Source: Sphingorhabdus sp.
GTDB lineage: Bacteria > Pseudomonadota > Alphaproteobacteria > Sphingomonadales > Sphingomonadaceae
Direction: 5' to 3'
NCBI RefSeq assembly: GCF_023910635.1
Contig: NZ_JAAVVZ010000013.1
Location: forward strand, 1 to 64,000
DNA: 64,000 nt
Shown: in pieces, positions 42,829 through 52,271 of the stretch
Position numbering within the stretch: position 1 is the first letter of the stretch
Layout: every line of letters starts with the position of its first letter
Notes under the pieces: model-generated
What the model was told of the DNA's origin: nothing
Seen by the model: the letters and a program-made list of their open reading frames with translations, nothing else
Databases searched by the model: none
Made by a program: the position numbers and the translations under genes

Positions 42829-44238
42829 CTAACCGGCAAGGCCGCTGAAAACCGCGAGGCCAAGAAAGATGAGAAAGCCCATCGAATCGGTAATCATCGT
42901 CACAAAGATCGAGCTTGAAACTGCGGGGTCCTGATCCAGCCGGTCCAGCACCACCGGAATGGCGACGCCGGACAATCCCGCCAATGAAATGTTGCACAAT
43001 ATCGCGACCGCAATGACACTAGCGAGCAGCCAGTTGCCAAAAATCACGCCCGCGCCGAGACCCGCAATCACCGCGATCGTTGCGCCAATGAGCAAGGCGA
43101 CCCGGATCTCGCGCCAAATCGAGCGCATGGTGTTCGATTGGGTCAACTGATTGGTGGCCAGCGCGCGCACCGTCACGGCCAAAGTCTGCGTCCCTGCATT
43201 GCCGCCTATCGACGCGACGATGGGCATCAGCACCGCGAGCGCAACCATCGTTTCAATCGCCGCGCCAAATTGCGCAATGATGAAACTTGCGACCATAGCC
43301 GTGCCCAAATTGGCAATCAGCCAGCGCACGCGTGCCTTGTAGCTGTCCGAAATAGGCTCGTTAATGTCGCCTTCGCCTGCACCCGACAGCCGCAGAATAT
43401 CTTCGTCGGCTTCTTCCTGAACAATATGGACAATGTCATCGGCGGTGATGACGCCCACCAACCGGCCAGAACCATCGACAACAGCGGCGGAAATGAGCGC
43501 ATATTTCTGAAAGCGTAACGCGACCTCTTCCTGATCCATATCGACCGGGATGAGCGTTTGTTCATGCATCATGATTTCGCTGACCGGCACCTTGCGCTGG
43601 CTGCGCATGATCCAGCTCAATTTGCATGTGCCAACGGGCCTATGCTGCGGATCGACGACGAAGATTTCCCAGAATTCTGTGGTCAGGTCTTGGTGATCGC
43701 GCAGATAATCGATGAGCTGCCCAACGGTCATATGTTCCGGCACCGCGACCAGTTCGCGCTGCATGATACGGCCAGCGGACTCGTCGGGATACGACAAAGC
43801 ATCTTCGATGACGGCGCGGTCTTCGGGGTCCAGCTCGGCCAAAACGGCTTGCTGGTCCTCCGCCTCCATATCCTCGATAATCGCAACCGCGTCATCGGTA
43901 TCCAACTGTCCGGCAAGTCCGGCGACTTGCGACGCAGGCAGGGCGTCGATGATGTCTTCGCGGACATAATCGTTGACCTCGGCCAACACCTCGGCGCTCA
44001 TGAGGTCGCCTAGGCTGATGGCGAGTACGCCGCGCCGTTCGGATGGCGTCAGTTCGAGAAGGTCGGCAATGTCGGCTTCATGCAGCGGTTCGACCAGCCG
44101 GTAGACTTCGTCGAGATTGCCGTTCTCGACGGCGTCGAGAACGCGGTCGACATAATCGCGCGTCAGGCGATTGTCTTCGTCCAGCATTTCCACGATTTCG
44201 GGGTCAATGACGGTCGGGTTGGCGATGTCGCTGGTCAA
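42829..44238 (-). CDS. mgtE: Magnesium transporter MgtE
   Basis: About 469 residues. The MgtE N domain (TRDYVDRVLDAVENGNLDEV, then superhelical repeats) comes first. Two CBS domains follow (IMMHEQTLIPVDMDQEEVAL, VDGSGRLVGVITADDIVHIV), then five membrane helices with the selectivity region PIVASIGGNAGTQTLAV. The cytosolic part gates the channel by Mg2+. The start is TTG 44238, seven bases after GGGAGG; longer frames have no such site. No M-box leader was seen. Confidence 0.93.
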   Translation of the reverse strand: MTSDIANPTVIDPEIVEMLDEDNRLTRDYVDRVLDAVENGNLDEVYRLVEPLHEADIADLLELTPSERRGVLAISLGDLMSAEVLAEVNDYVREDIIDALPASQVAGLAGQLDTDDAVAIIEDMEAEDQQAVLAELDPEDRAVIEDALSYPDESAGRIMQRELVAVPEHMTVGQLIDYLRDHQDLTTEFWEIFVVDPQHRPVGTCKLSWIMRSQRKVPVSEIMMHEQTLIPVDMDQEEVALRFQKYALISAAVVDGSGRLVGVITADDIVHIVQEEADEDILRLSGAGEGDINEPISDSYKARVRWLIANLGTAMVASFIIAQFGAAIETMVALAVLMPIVASIGGNAGTQTLAVTVRALATNQLTQSNTMRSIWREIRVALLIGATIAVIAGLGAGVIFGNWLLASVIAVAILCNISLAGLSGVAIPVVLDRLDQDPAVSSSIFVTMITDSMGFLIFLGLAVFSGLAG

Positions 44239-44394
44239 TTGCGTGCCTCCCGTTTTTCCATCTGAGACGTTATAGTAAGAATTCGCCCCTCCTACGCAGG
44301 CGGCGTCAAAATGCAATGATTTTGGCTTTGCACCTATGCGATGCATCCCCTAGGGCGGCCATCATCCATTTTAAAAGCCTGAAGGAATATCAAT

Positions 44395-44844
44395 ATGGCC
44401 GATGAAACACTTACCCTTTCGCTCGACAGCGGCGACGTTGTTATCAAGCTGCGTCCTGATCTTGCCCCCAACCACGTCGCCCGCATCACGGAACTTGCAG
44501 GTGAAGGCTTTTACGATGGCGTGAAGTTTCACCGCGTTATCCCCGGCTTCATGGCGCAGGGCGGTTGCCCCAATGGCACCGGCATGGGCGGTTCGTCGAA
44601 GCCAAATCTGAAGCAGGAATTTAACGCCGAACCACATGTGCGCGGCGTTTGTTCCATGGCGCGGACCAATGATCCGAACACCGCCAACAGCCAGTTTTTC
44701 ATCTGCTTTGACGATGCCAGCTTCTTGGACCGTCAGTACACCGTTTGGGGCCAAGTGATCAGCGGTATGGAGCATGTTGACGCTTTGCCCAAGGGTGAAC
44801 CACCTGCGAACCCAGGCGTAATCCGTAAGGCTAAGGTCGCTTAA
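44395..44844 (+). CDS. Cyclophilin-type peptidyl-prolyl isomerase
   Basis: A 149-residue cytoplasmic cyclophilin: FYDGVKFHRVIPGFMAQGG, then MARTNDPNTANSQFFICF, and WGQVISGMEHVD. The catalytic Arg and the Gln/Phe pocket residues are in place. No signal peptide. Transcription ends in the strong hairpin at 44855-44884. Confidence 0.93.
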   Translation: MADETLTLSLDSGDVVIKLRPDLAPNHVARITELAGEGFYDGVKFHRVIPGFMAQGGCPNGTGMGGSSKPNLKQEFNAEPHVRGVCSMARTNDPNTANSQFFICFDDASFLDRQYTVWGQVISGMEHVDALPKGEPPANPGVIRKAKVA

Positions 44845-44854
44845 TAAGAAAAAA

Positions 44855-44884
44855 CGCGCGGGAGGCCAGTTGGCTTCCCGCGCG
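44855..44884. terminator. Bidirectional terminator hairpin
   Basis: CGCGCGGGAGGCC pairs with GGCTTCCCGCGCG around AGTT, flanked by AAAAAA on the left and TCTT on the right. It lies between the convergent cyclophilin and EF-hand genes and can serve both. Confidence 0.8.
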
Positions 44885-44905
44885 TCTTACGCATGTATGA
44901 TTCGG

Positions 44906-45184
44906 TTATTGCGAAGGCTCTGGCGGACGCATTGCTGCCATAGCGGTTTTCAATTCTTCCAAAGAAATCTTGTCGTCCTTGTCCGCATCGATAACTGCGA
45001 AATATTGAACCAATGGCCCTTGCGCTTCATCCTTTGCGATGAAGCCGTCCTTATTGGCATCCATGAATGCGACAATCTGTTCTGGCTCTGGGGTGCCGCC
45101 GCTTGGCGGGGGCGGGGGGGCATCTTGCGCCATGACGGCGGGTGAAAGCAGGAGTGCCGACAAGACGGCGAATGACTTCAGCAT
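44906..45184 (-). CDS. Small exported EF-hand calcium-binding protein
   Basis: Ninety-two residues. A signal peptide (MLKSFAVLSALLLSPAVMAQ) and a Pro-rich spacer precede two EF-hand loops: DANKDGFIAKDE and DADKDDKISLEE. Both have the Asp/Glu ligands for calcium. It is likely a periplasmic calcium sensor or buffer. Confidence 0.85.
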   Translation of the reverse strand: MLKSFAVLSALLLSPAVMAQDAPPPPPSGGTPEPEQIVAFMDANKDGFIAKDEAQGPLVQYFAVIDADKDDKISLEELKTAMAAMRPPEPSQ

Positions 45185-45219
45185 GTATGATCCTTTAACC
45201 TATGGAATGTCGTTGATGG

Positions 45220-46020
45220 TCAGCGCAAGCTGAACATACCCTTTACTACCGTAAAACAATGGCCTGACAACCAAACTCTGTCGCCCTCCAATTGGCAGCC
45301 CAAATATCCGCCGCGCGCCGATGCCTGATAGGCGGTGAAGCTGTCGCGGCCAAGCACGCCTGCCCAATAAGGCGCGATCACCGCATGGGCGCTGCCGGTG
45401 ACGCTGTCTTCATCAATGCCCGCACCGGGCACGAATACGCGGCTGATTATGTCGGTGTCGTCGCCGCGTGCGGTGGCGGTGAAGCTGTCATCGCCTAACG
45501 TCGCGAGCGCCTTCAAATCGGGCTTAAGCGCCAATATCTCGGCAGCGGTGGCATAGACAAACATATTGTAATGGTCTGGGTTTCTGCGCATCGACAAAGG
45601 CTTGCCACCCATCGCCGCCATCATGTCCGCATTGTAGACCTGCTCGGTCGGAATGGCGGGTAGGGCGACAGCATAAGCATCGCCTTCGCGGCGCACTTCC
45701 AGTATTCCTGCTTTGCGTGTGCGGAATGTCACGCGGTCCAGCGCGGGATTTTGGCTCAAGATGATATGCCCGCTTGCCAATGTCGCATGGCCGCAGAGGC
45801 GAACTTCAATGGCTGGCGTAAACCAACGCAGTTCATAATCCGCCGCGCCCGTTGCGTCGGGCACATAAAAGGCGGTTTCCGCAAAATTATTTTCCTCCGC
45901 AATTGCCTGAAGCACTGCGTCATCCAAATATTCGGTCAGCGGCATAACGGCGGCCTGATTACCCGTGAAGGGACGGTCAGCAAAGGCGTCTACATGGAAA
46001 TAAGGCAGTTCAGTCATCAT
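45220..46020 (-). CDS. PhzF-family isomerase-like protein
   Basis: About 266 residues with two diaminopimelate-epimerase-like halves. Typical motifs are YFHVDAFADRPFTGNQAAVM with the downstream catalytic-Glu region NNFAETAFY, LCGHATLASGHI, and DEDSVTGSAHAVIAPYW. The reaction of most PhzF-like proteins outside phenazine pathways is unknown. GGAGAGGAAC precedes ATG 46020, which overlaps the end of the CDF transporter gene. Confidence 0.88.
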   Translation of the reverse strand: MMTELPYFHVDAFADRPFTGNQAAVMPLTEYLDDAVLQAIAEENNFAETAFYVPDATGAADYELRWFTPAIEVRLCGHATLASGHIILSQNPALDRVTFRTRKAGILEVRREGDAYAVALPAIPTEQVYNADMMAAMGGKPLSMRRNPDHYNMFVYATAAEILALKPDLKALATLGDDSFTATARGDDTDIISRVFVPGAGIDEDSVTGSAHAVIAPYWAGVLGRDSFTAYQASARGGYLGCQLEGDRVWLSGHCFTVVKGMFSLR

Positions 46021-46963
46021 GTTCCTCTCCACGTTCTATGGTTTCCGACGGGATATAGCCCATCTCATCCTTATGGCCTTCGGGGTCAGGGTGAATCAAG
46101 ACTTCGACGCCCGGAAATGCGTCCATCAACGCTTGTTCCACCTCATCCATGATATCATGTGCCGCCGCAACCGTCATATTCGGGTCAACCCATACATGGA
46201 ATTGGCAGAAATCATGCGCGCCGCTGGAACGGGTGCGCATATCGTGAATGCCGCGCAATTCAGGGTGGCGCAGCGCGACTTCAATGAAACGCTGGCGTTT
46301 CTCCTCCGGCCATTCGCGGTCCAGCAACTGGTCGAGCGCTAGCTGCGCGGCGCGATATGCACCCCATGATAACCAAGCGGCAATCGCAATGCCGAATACC
46401 GGATCGGCCCCCCGCACATTCAAAATGGTGTCGAGCAGTATTGCAACGATCACCGCGATGTTGAGCAACAAGTCGCTTTGATAATGCACATGGTCGGCTT
46501 GAATCGCGACCGATCCGGTTTTGCGGACCACATGCCGTTGATAGGCCAGCAAACCCAAGGTTGCGACGATGGCAATGACCGACACGCCAATGCCATATTC
46601 GGGATGCGCGGTCTGTTCCTGCGCGCCCAAGCGCATAATGGCGCGCCATGCGATAAATATGGCCGATACGGTGATCAATATGACCTGAAACAGCGCAGAC
46701 AGCGCCTCTGCCTTGCCATGGCCGAACCGGTGGTCATCATCGGCGGGCATGGCGGCATAACGGACGCTGAACAATGTCAGCAAGGATGCCAAAACATCAA
46801 AGCCGGTGTCCGCCAAAGAGGCCAATAAGGCGACTGAGCCGGTTTGCGCTGCGGCAAATATCTTTAGCGCCAGCAGAAACAGCGCTACCGATACGCTGGC
46901 TATGGCCGCGCGCTTGGTTAAAACAATATGCGCATATTGATGGTGATTATGCCCAAGGCTCAT
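46010..46963 (-). CDS. Cation diffusion facilitator (FieF-type) transporter
   Basis: About 317 residues with six helices. The metal-site motifs are SLADTGFDVLAS (helix 2), HRFGHGKAEALSALF, and QADHVHYQSDLLLNIAVI (helix 5); the C-terminal domain is cytoplasmic with HDFCQFHVWVDPNM and HPDPEGH. It exports divalent metals such as Fe, Zn or Co; the specificity is open. The C-terminal tail (ERGEEHDD) overlaps the PhzF start. The 5' end overlaps none of the pdxH coding frame by more than the spacing suggests. Confidence 0.9.
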   Translation of the reverse strand: MSLGHNHHQYAHIVLTKRAAIASVSVALFLLALKIFAAAQTGSVALLASLADTGFDVLASLLTLFSVRYAAMPADDDHRFGHGKAEALSALFQVILITVSAIFIAWRAIMRLGAQEQTAHPEYGIGVSVIAIVATLGLLAYQRHVVRKTGSVAIQADHVHYQSDLLLNIAVIVAILLDTILNVRGADPVFGIAIAAWLSWGAYRAAQLALDQLLDREWPEEKRQRFIEVALRHPELRGIHDMRTRSSGAHDFCQFHVWVDPNMTVAAAHDIMDEVEQALMDAFPGVEVLIHPDPEGHKDEMGYIPSETIERGEEHDD

Positions 46964-46973
46964 CGTGTAAACA

Positions 46974-47570
46974 TCATGGGTAGAGCATGCCGCTTGTCCA
47001 GCCGTCGCCTTCACGTTCATACAGCCAACGCTCGTGCAGGCGGAATTCACGGTCTTGCCAAAATTCGATACGCTTTGGGTTCACCATCCAGCCGGACCAA
47101 TGTGGCGGGCGCGGGACGTTTTGGCCGTCAAAGCGCGCCTCCACCTCGGCAAAGCGCGCTTCAAACGTGGCGCGGTCGGCAAGCGGGCGCGACTGGTCTG
47201 ACGCCCATGCGCCAAGCTGCGAATTGCGTGAACGCGTCGCAAAATAGGCATCAGCGGTCGCGTCGTCGACGGGGTTGGCCGCACCCTCAATACGAATTTG
47301 CCGCCGCAAGGATTTCCAGTGAAATAGCAAGGCAACATGCGCATTGTCCAACAATTGCATGGCCTTGCGGCTTTCAAAATTGGTGTAGAATATAAATCCG
47401 CCATGCGTGCCCAGATCGCGGCCATGGCCTTTCAACAGCACCATCCGCACCGAAGGCTGCCCATCGGCGCCCGTGGTCGCCAATGCCATGGCGTTGGAGT
47501 CATTGATTTCGGTGGTGCGCGCTTCGGCAAACCAGGTGTCGAACAGGCTAAAGGGATCAGGTCTTTCCAT
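46974..47570 (-). CDS. pdxH: Pyridoxamine 5'-phosphate oxidase
   Basis: A 198-residue FMN enzyme that makes pyridoxal phosphate. Typical segments are [50 protein letters not shown], and the C-terminal [13 protein letters not shown] and W-x5-LYP end. It is complete, and a CDF transporter gene follows 10 bases downstream. Confidence 0.95.
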   Translation of the reverse strand: MERPDPFSLFDTWFAEARTTEINDSNAMALATTGADGQPSVRMVLLKGHGRDLGTHGGFIFYTNFESRKAMQLLDNAHVALLFHWKSLRRQIRIEGAANPVDDATADAYFATRSRNSQLGAWASDQSRPLADRATFEARFAEVEARFDGQNVPRPPHWSGWMVNPKRIEFWQDREFRLHERWLYEREGDGWTSGMLYP

Positions 47571-47621
47571 AATCCACCGATAGGCTAGACTGATGCGGGT
47601 TAAAAGGGGCTAGACGATAAA

Positions 47622-48089
47622 ATGAACTGGGACATGATATTTGGGTTCGCCAATGCATGGGCTTTGCTGTGTTGGGTGATTTTGGCGCTTGCGCCGAAAC
47701 GCGAGATTATTGTCCCGATTGTGTTTTTTGCAGGGGCGGTCTTGCTCGCATGCCTTTATGCGGGCCTCATCATTCCGTTGATGGCAGGCTGGATTTCGGA
47801 CGGTGGACCCGTGGGACGCCCGCCAGCAGATTTTACGACTTTGGCAGGCGTGATGGCGTTGTTTGACTCGCCTGGCGGTGCAACGATTGGCTGGATACAT
47901 TATTTGGCCTTTGACCTGTTCGTCGGCATCTGGATCGCGCGTAACGCCGACGCGCATAAAATATCCCGCTGGCTTCAGGCCCCGATATTGTTCTTTACAT
48001 TAATGGCAGGGCCGATTGGCTTGCTGCTCTATCTTCTGCTACGCCAGATAAAGGGCGAAAAACCCGAAAATGCCGTGCTTCCAAGTTGA
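47622..48089 (+). CDS. ABA4-like membrane protein
   Basis: A 155-residue protein with four helices: MIFGFANAWALLCWVILALA, VFFAGAVLLACLYAGLI, WIHYLAFDLFVGIWIARN and ILFFTLMAGPIGLLLYLLL. It matches the ABA4-like family (DUF4281), named after the plant neoxanthin-synthesis factor. The bacterial role is unknown; a link to carotenoid chemistry is only suggested by the name-giving relative. Confidence 0.82.
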   Translation: MNWDMIFGFANAWALLCWVILALAPKREIIVPIVFFAGAVLLACLYAGLIIPLMAGWISDGGPVGRPPADFTTLAGVMALFDSPGGATIGWIHYLAFDLFVGIWIARNADAHKISRWLQAPILFFTLMAGPIGLLLYLLLRQIKGEKPENAVLPS

Positions 48090-48146
48090 ATCCCGTTGCT
48101 GTAATGCCAATGTAAGACGGGTAGCATATTTATAACAGGGACAAGA

Positions 48147-49073
48147 ATGGCAGATCCTTATTCCATATTAGGTGTGTCCAAGGGGGCGGACGGCAAGGCG
48201 ATTAAGGTCGCCTATCGCAAGCTGGCGAAGGAATTGCACCCCGACAAGAACAAGGACAATCCAAAGGCGTCGGATCGGTTCAGCGAAGTGACGCAAGCCT
48301 ATGACCTATTGTCCGACCCCAAAAAACGCGGTCAATATGATCGCGGTGAGATTGATGAAAACGGGCAGCCGCGCTTTACGGGTAATCCTTTTGGCGGCGG
48401 TGGCGGCCATGGCCAAGGTGGCCCAGCGGGCGGCAATTTCGATTTCGGCAGTGGCGGCATTGACTTGGGCGATATATTTGATGGTCTGTTTGGCGGCGGG
48501 GTCGGTGCACGCCCCGGCGGCGGACCTGGCCCACGTCCGCAGCAAGCACCGCCGCCCAAGGGCGCGAACATTGCCTATGCGCATTTGGTGTCGTTCACAG
48601 ACGCCGCCACGCTTGCGCCGCAACGCATCATGCTGGGCGATGGCAAGACGGTGGAATTCAAACTGCCCGCTGGCATAGTTGCGGGGCAGCAAATCCGTAT
48701 TCCCGGCAAGGGGCAGCCCGGCCCGGGCGGCCATGGCGACGCGATGGTGACGCTCCAGATTGGCAAGCATCCACATTTGGTGCGGGATGGCGACAATATC
48801 CGCATTGATTTGCCAATTTCACTGAAAGAGGCGGTGGCAGGCGGCAAAGTCAAAGTGCCGACGGTTGATGGCGCAGTGATGTTGACCGTCCCACCACGCA
48901 CCAATTCTGGCGCTGTCCTGCGGATCAAGGGACGCGGCTTTACCGCCAAGACCGGCGCGCGGGGTGATCAGCTTGTGACGTTGATGATCCATCTGCCGAC
49001 GGACCCGGCGGAACTTGCGCGGATAAGTGACGTTCTCTCGGACAGCCCTGTCCGGGAGAATATGCGTGTCTGA
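48147..49073 (+). CDS. DnaJ-domain co-chaperone (CbpA-like)
   Basis: A 308-residue J-domain protein. The J domain with HPD (KELHPDKNK) is followed by a Gly/Phe-rich linker (about 75-130) and a two-part C-terminal substrate domain ending in dimerisation residues. There is no zinc-finger, so it is of the class B/CbpA type and stimulates DnaK. The 3' end overlaps the start of the next gene by eight bases. Confidence 0.9.
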   Translation: MADPYSILGVSKGADGKAIKVAYRKLAKELHPDKNKDNPKASDRFSEVTQAYDLLSDPKKRGQYDRGEIDENGQPRFTGNPFGGGGGHGQGGPAGGNFDFGSGGIDLGDIFDGLFGGGVGARPGGGPGPRPQQAPPPKGANIAYAHLVSFTDAATLAPQRIMLGDGKTVEFKLPAGIVAGQQIRIPGKGQPGPGGHGDAMVTLQIGKHPHLVRDGDNIRIDLPISLKEAVAGGKVKVPTVDGAVMLTVPPRTNSGAVLRIKGRGFTAKTGARGDQLVTLMIHLPTDPAELARISDVLSDSPVRENMRV

Positions 49074-50028
49074 AATTTCGCCTCTGTCGCCGGAGGCGCG
49101 TGCACATCTTCCGGCGACAACACATCCCGATGAAAGCGAAGCCAAATGGTTTGCGCGGCTCGGCCTTCCGGGTCAGGTCATTGAAGTGATAAAGCGCGTC
49201 GGCTTAGGCGTTTATAGCGACGGTTTCATTCACGCGGGCAATTTTGCCTATCTGTCCTTGCTGTCCTTATTTGCCTTTTGCGTTGTGGCGGCAGCGATTG
49301 CTGGTGCATTTGGCCAAACCGAGTCTGGCCTCGCGTTAATCGAAGCATTTTTTAAAACCGTCCCGCCCAGCGTCGCCAGCGCCCTTCAATTACCCATTCA
49401 GTCGGCCATGACCGCCCGCTCGGGCCCCTTATTGTGGCTCAGCGCGGGGGTCAGCCTGTGGACGGCAGCAAGTCTTATCGAAACCTTTCGCGACGTGTTG
49501 CATCGCGCTTATGGCGCAACACCCAGCCGTGCTTTCTGGCATTACCGTTTGGGCTCGCTGGGTGCGATCATCGCTTCGGTCGTTCTGGCGATGGGCGCGT
49601 TTTCTGCGCAGGTGATAGTCACTGCGGCTGAGAACCTCGTATATCGCTACATCCCCACCGCGCAGGCCGTATCGAGCTATTTCGCTTGGGGGCGCATCAT
49701 TCCCTTTATCGTCTTATTTGCAGCGATTTATGTCATTTTTGCGGGGCTGACGCCGTCCAAATATCGCTCCCCCGACTTCCCGAAATGGCCCGGGGCGGCC
49801 TTTGTAAGCATTTGGTGGCTTGGGTTAACCGCGTTACTGCCCATGTTCCTGTCGCGCGTTAGCAATTATGATCTTGCTTATGGCAGTCTGGCAGGGGTGA
49901 TGGTTGCACTCATTTTCTTTTACCTGATCGGCCTTGGCTTGGTAACAGGGGCGCAGTTAAACGCGGCGCTGGCCAACGCACATGAAAATGGACTAAGACA
50001 AGCCAAAGTAAATATCGCTGACGAATGA
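49066..50028 (+). CDS. YihY/BrkB-family membrane protein
   Basis: About 320 residues with six helices of the YihY/virulence-factor BrkB family (HAGNFAYLSLLSLFAFCVVA, YRLGSLGAIIASVVLAMGAF, YGSLAGVMVALIFFYLIGLG). Its function is not established. The preferred start is GTG 49066 with GGGAGA seven bases upstream; it overlaps the dnaJ-like stop. Confidence 0.87.
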   Translation: MSEISPLSPEARAHLPATTHPDESEAKWFARLGLPGQVIEVIKRVGLGVYSDGFIHAGNFAYLSLLSLFAFCVVAAAIAGAFGQTESGLALIEAFFKTVPPSVASALQLPIQSAMTARSGPLLWLSAGVSLWTAASLIETFRDVLHRAYGATPSRAFWHYRLGSLGAIIASVVLAMGAFSAQVIVTAAENLVYRYIPTAQAVSSYFAWGRIIPFIVLFAAIYVIFAGLTPSKYRSPDFPKWPGAAFVSIWWLGLTALLPMFLSRVSNYDLAYGSLAGVMVALIFFYLIGLGLVTGAQLNAALANAHENGLRQAKVNIADE

Positions 50029-50035
50029 GGATATT

Positions 50036-50863
50036 ATGACCGGATTGATGGCAGGCAAACGTGGGCTGATTATGGGACTTGCCAATGACAAGTCGCTTGC
50101 ATGGGGTATTGCAAAGCGCTTGCATGCGCAAGGTGCCGAACTGGCCTTCAGCTATCAGGGTGAAGTCATGGAAAAGCGCGTCCGGCCATTGGCGGCGCAA
50201 CTGGATTGTGATTTCCTGATCGACTGCGACGTTGCGGACATGGCCAATCTCGACCGCGCATTTGAAACGCTGGCGGGCAGATGGCCAACCATTGATTTCG
50301 TGGTGCACGCGATTGGCTTCACCAATAAAGAGGCGTTGCGCGGCAAATATTTTGAGGTCGGATTGGAAGACTTCCTGATGACCATGAACATCAGCGTTTA
50401 TAGCTTCACCGCTGTCGCAAAGCGCGCTGCTGCGATGATGAAGCCGCTCGATCCCGAAACCGGCGAAGGCGGCGGATCGTTGCTGACATTGAGTTATTAT
50501 GGCGCGGAAAAGGTTATGCCGCATTATAACGTCATGGGCGTGGCAAAGGCTGCGCTGGAAACGTCAGTCAAATATCTGGCCAATGACGTGGGGCCGCAGG
50601 GCATCCGCGTCAACGCCATTTCGGCTGGCCCCATCAAAACGCTGGCGGCGTCGGGCATTGGCGATTTCCGATACATATTGAAATGGAATGAATTGAATAC
50701 GCCGCTGCGCCGTAATGTCACGATTGATGATGTCGGTTCTTCGGCGCTGTATTTCCTGTCCGACCTTGCGGCAGGGGTGACGGGCGAAATCCACCATGTT
50801 GACGCAGGCTACCACACCGTCGGCATGAAACAGGAGGATGCTCCTGATATCGCTGTCTCCTAA
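50036..50863 (+). CDS. fabI: Enoyl-ACP reductase (NADH)
   Basis: A 275-residue FabI. The family's nucleotide-binding start GLIMGLANDKSLAWGIAKRL, the motif HAIGFTNKEALRGKY, and the catalytic Y-x6-K in SYYGAEKVMPHYNVMGVAK are in place. It performs the last step in each round of fatty-acid elongation and is the target of triclosan-like inhibitors. It lies seven bases after the yihY-like gene, and the next ATG overlaps its stop (TAATG). Confidence 0.95.
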   Translation: MTGLMAGKRGLIMGLANDKSLAWGIAKRLHAQGAELAFSYQGEVMEKRVRPLAAQLDCDFLIDCDVADMANLDRAFETLAGRWPTIDFVVHAIGFTNKEALRGKYFEVGLEDFLMTMNISVYSFTAVAKRAAAMMKPLDPETGEGGGSLLTLSYYGAEKVMPHYNVMGVAKAALETSVKYLANDVGPQGIRVNAISAGPIKTLAASGIGDFRYILKWNELNTPLRRNVTIDDVGSSALYFLSDLAAGVTGEIHHVDAGYHTVGMKQEDAPDIAVS

Positions 50864-51198
50864 TGTTTGAGGGGCATAGCGACGCGCTGGTTCTTCTTCT
50901 GGCAGGCTGTGCCATGCTGGTTGGCGTCCACGGCTATTTGCATGCGCGTCGGTATTGGGAGGGCTTGCCGCCTTTGTTGGACGCCTTTGTCTCGATGGCA
51001 GGCTTTTTGGGCATCATCGGCGCGTTTGTATGGGCAGGCCGTATTGGCACGATATACGGTTATCCCAACGCGGCCCGCGTGATGGGTATCGCAATCGCAC
51101 TCATCATTTTCCGTGCAATCCGGACTTGGTTGGGCAAGGAGCAGGTGCGCTATCGTTCGGGAAATGTGCAGAAAACGGAAACAGCAAATGAGCTTTAA
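50863..51198 (+). CDS. Small membrane protein, unknown function
   Basis: A 111-residue protein with three probable helices ([51 protein letters not shown]) and a charged tail. No family recognised. It is placed between fabI and aroC, overlapping both (ATG in the fabI stop; aroC ATG inside its end), so it is co-expressed with them. Confidence 0.75.
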   Translation: MFEGHSDALVLLLAGCAMLVGVHGYLHARRYWEGLPPLLDAFVSMAGFLGIIGAFVWAGRIGTIYGYPNAARVMGIAIALIIFRAIRTWLGKEQVRYRSGNVQKTETANEL

Positions 51199-52264
51199 TA
51201 CTTTCGGCCGCGTGTTCCGTTTTTCGACTTGGGGCGAATCGCATGGTCCGGCGCTTGGCGCGTTGGTCGATGGCTGTCCTCCCGGCCTTGCTTTGTCTGA
51301 GGCGGATATTCAGCCATTTTTGGACCAAAGGCGTCCCGGCACGTCGCGCTTCACGACGCAGCGGCAGGAACCCGATGCGGTGCGGATATTGTCCGGCATA
51401 TTTGAAGGCCGGACGACAGGAACGCCAATTTCATTGATGATCGAAAATGTGGACCAACGGTCGAAGGATTATTCCGACGTCGCCAAGGCCTATCGTCCTG
51501 GCCATGCCGATTACAGCTATGACGCCAAATACGGCTTTCGCGATTATCGCGGCGGAGGCCGGTCCAGCGCGCGTGAAACTGCGGCGCGGGTTGCGGCGGG
51601 TGCGGTGGCACGGGCAGTGATACCGGACGTTGAAATCATGGCTTATGTCGCCGAAATCGGTGGCGATGCGATTGACCGCGACAATTTCGAAGTGGCACAG
51701 ATCGGGAAAAATCCATTCTGGTGTCCCGACGAGGCAGCGGCTGGCCGTTGGGAGAAAATGATCGACGAGGCGCGCAAGGCGGGTTCGTCATTGGGAGCCG
51801 TTATTGAATGTGTAGCGACCGGAGTCCCGCCCGGCTGGGGCGCGCCCTTATATGCAAAGCTCGACAGCGAGCTCGCTTCGGCAATGATGAGCATCAATGC
51901 CGTTAAAGGCGTGGAAATCGGCGCTGGATTTGCCGCCGCTCGTCTGCGCGGCGAGGAAAACGCCGATAGGATGCGCCCATCGGTGGAAGGGTCGAACCAT
52001 CCCGAATTTCTCGCCAATAATGCGGGCGGGATTGCTGGAGGCATTTCGACCGGGCAGCCAGTGGTGGTCCGCGTAGCTTTCAAGCCGACTTCGTCGATAC
52101 TCACGCCGGTTGAAACGATCACTACCGAAGGTGAGGCGACCGATATTATCACCAAGGGCCGCCATGACCCTTGCGTGGGCATCCGAGGCACGCCCGTTGT
52201 GGCGGCGATGATGGCGTTGGTACTGGCCGATCAGAAGCTGCTGCACCGCGCACAATGCGGTTAG
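51188..52264 (+). CDS. aroC: Chorismate synthase
   Basis: A 358-residue FMN-dependent enzyme that makes chorismate from EPSP, the last common step of aromatic amino acid synthesis. It begins [20 protein letters not shown]. The family signatures [38 protein letters not shown] and [16 protein letters not shown] are clear. ATG 51188 overlaps the end of the preceding small gene; an upstream frame start at 51113 is a shadow. Confidence 0.96.
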   Translation: MSFNTFGRVFRFSTWGESHGPALGALVDGCPPGLALSEADIQPFLDQRRPGTSRFTTQRQEPDAVRILSGIFEGRTTGTPISLMIENVDQRSKDYSDVAKAYRPGHADYSYDAKYGFRDYRGGGRSSARETAARVAAGAVARAVIPDVEIMAYVAEIGGDAIDRDNFEVAQIGKNPFWCPDEAAAGRWEKMIDEARKAGSSLGAVIECVATGVPPGWGAPLYAKLDSELASAMMSINAVKGVEIGAGFAAARLRGEENADRMRPSVEGSNHPEFLANNAGGIAGGISTGQPVVVRVAFKPTSSILTPVETITTEGEATDIITKGRHDPCVGIRGTPVVAAMMALVLADQKLLHRAQCG

Positions 52265-52271
52265 AGGCGTT

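Noticed and set aside
44239-44394. A magnesium riboswitch before mgtE.
   Set aside because: The short leader shows no M-box-like conserved stems; the region fits an ordinary promoter and 5' leader.
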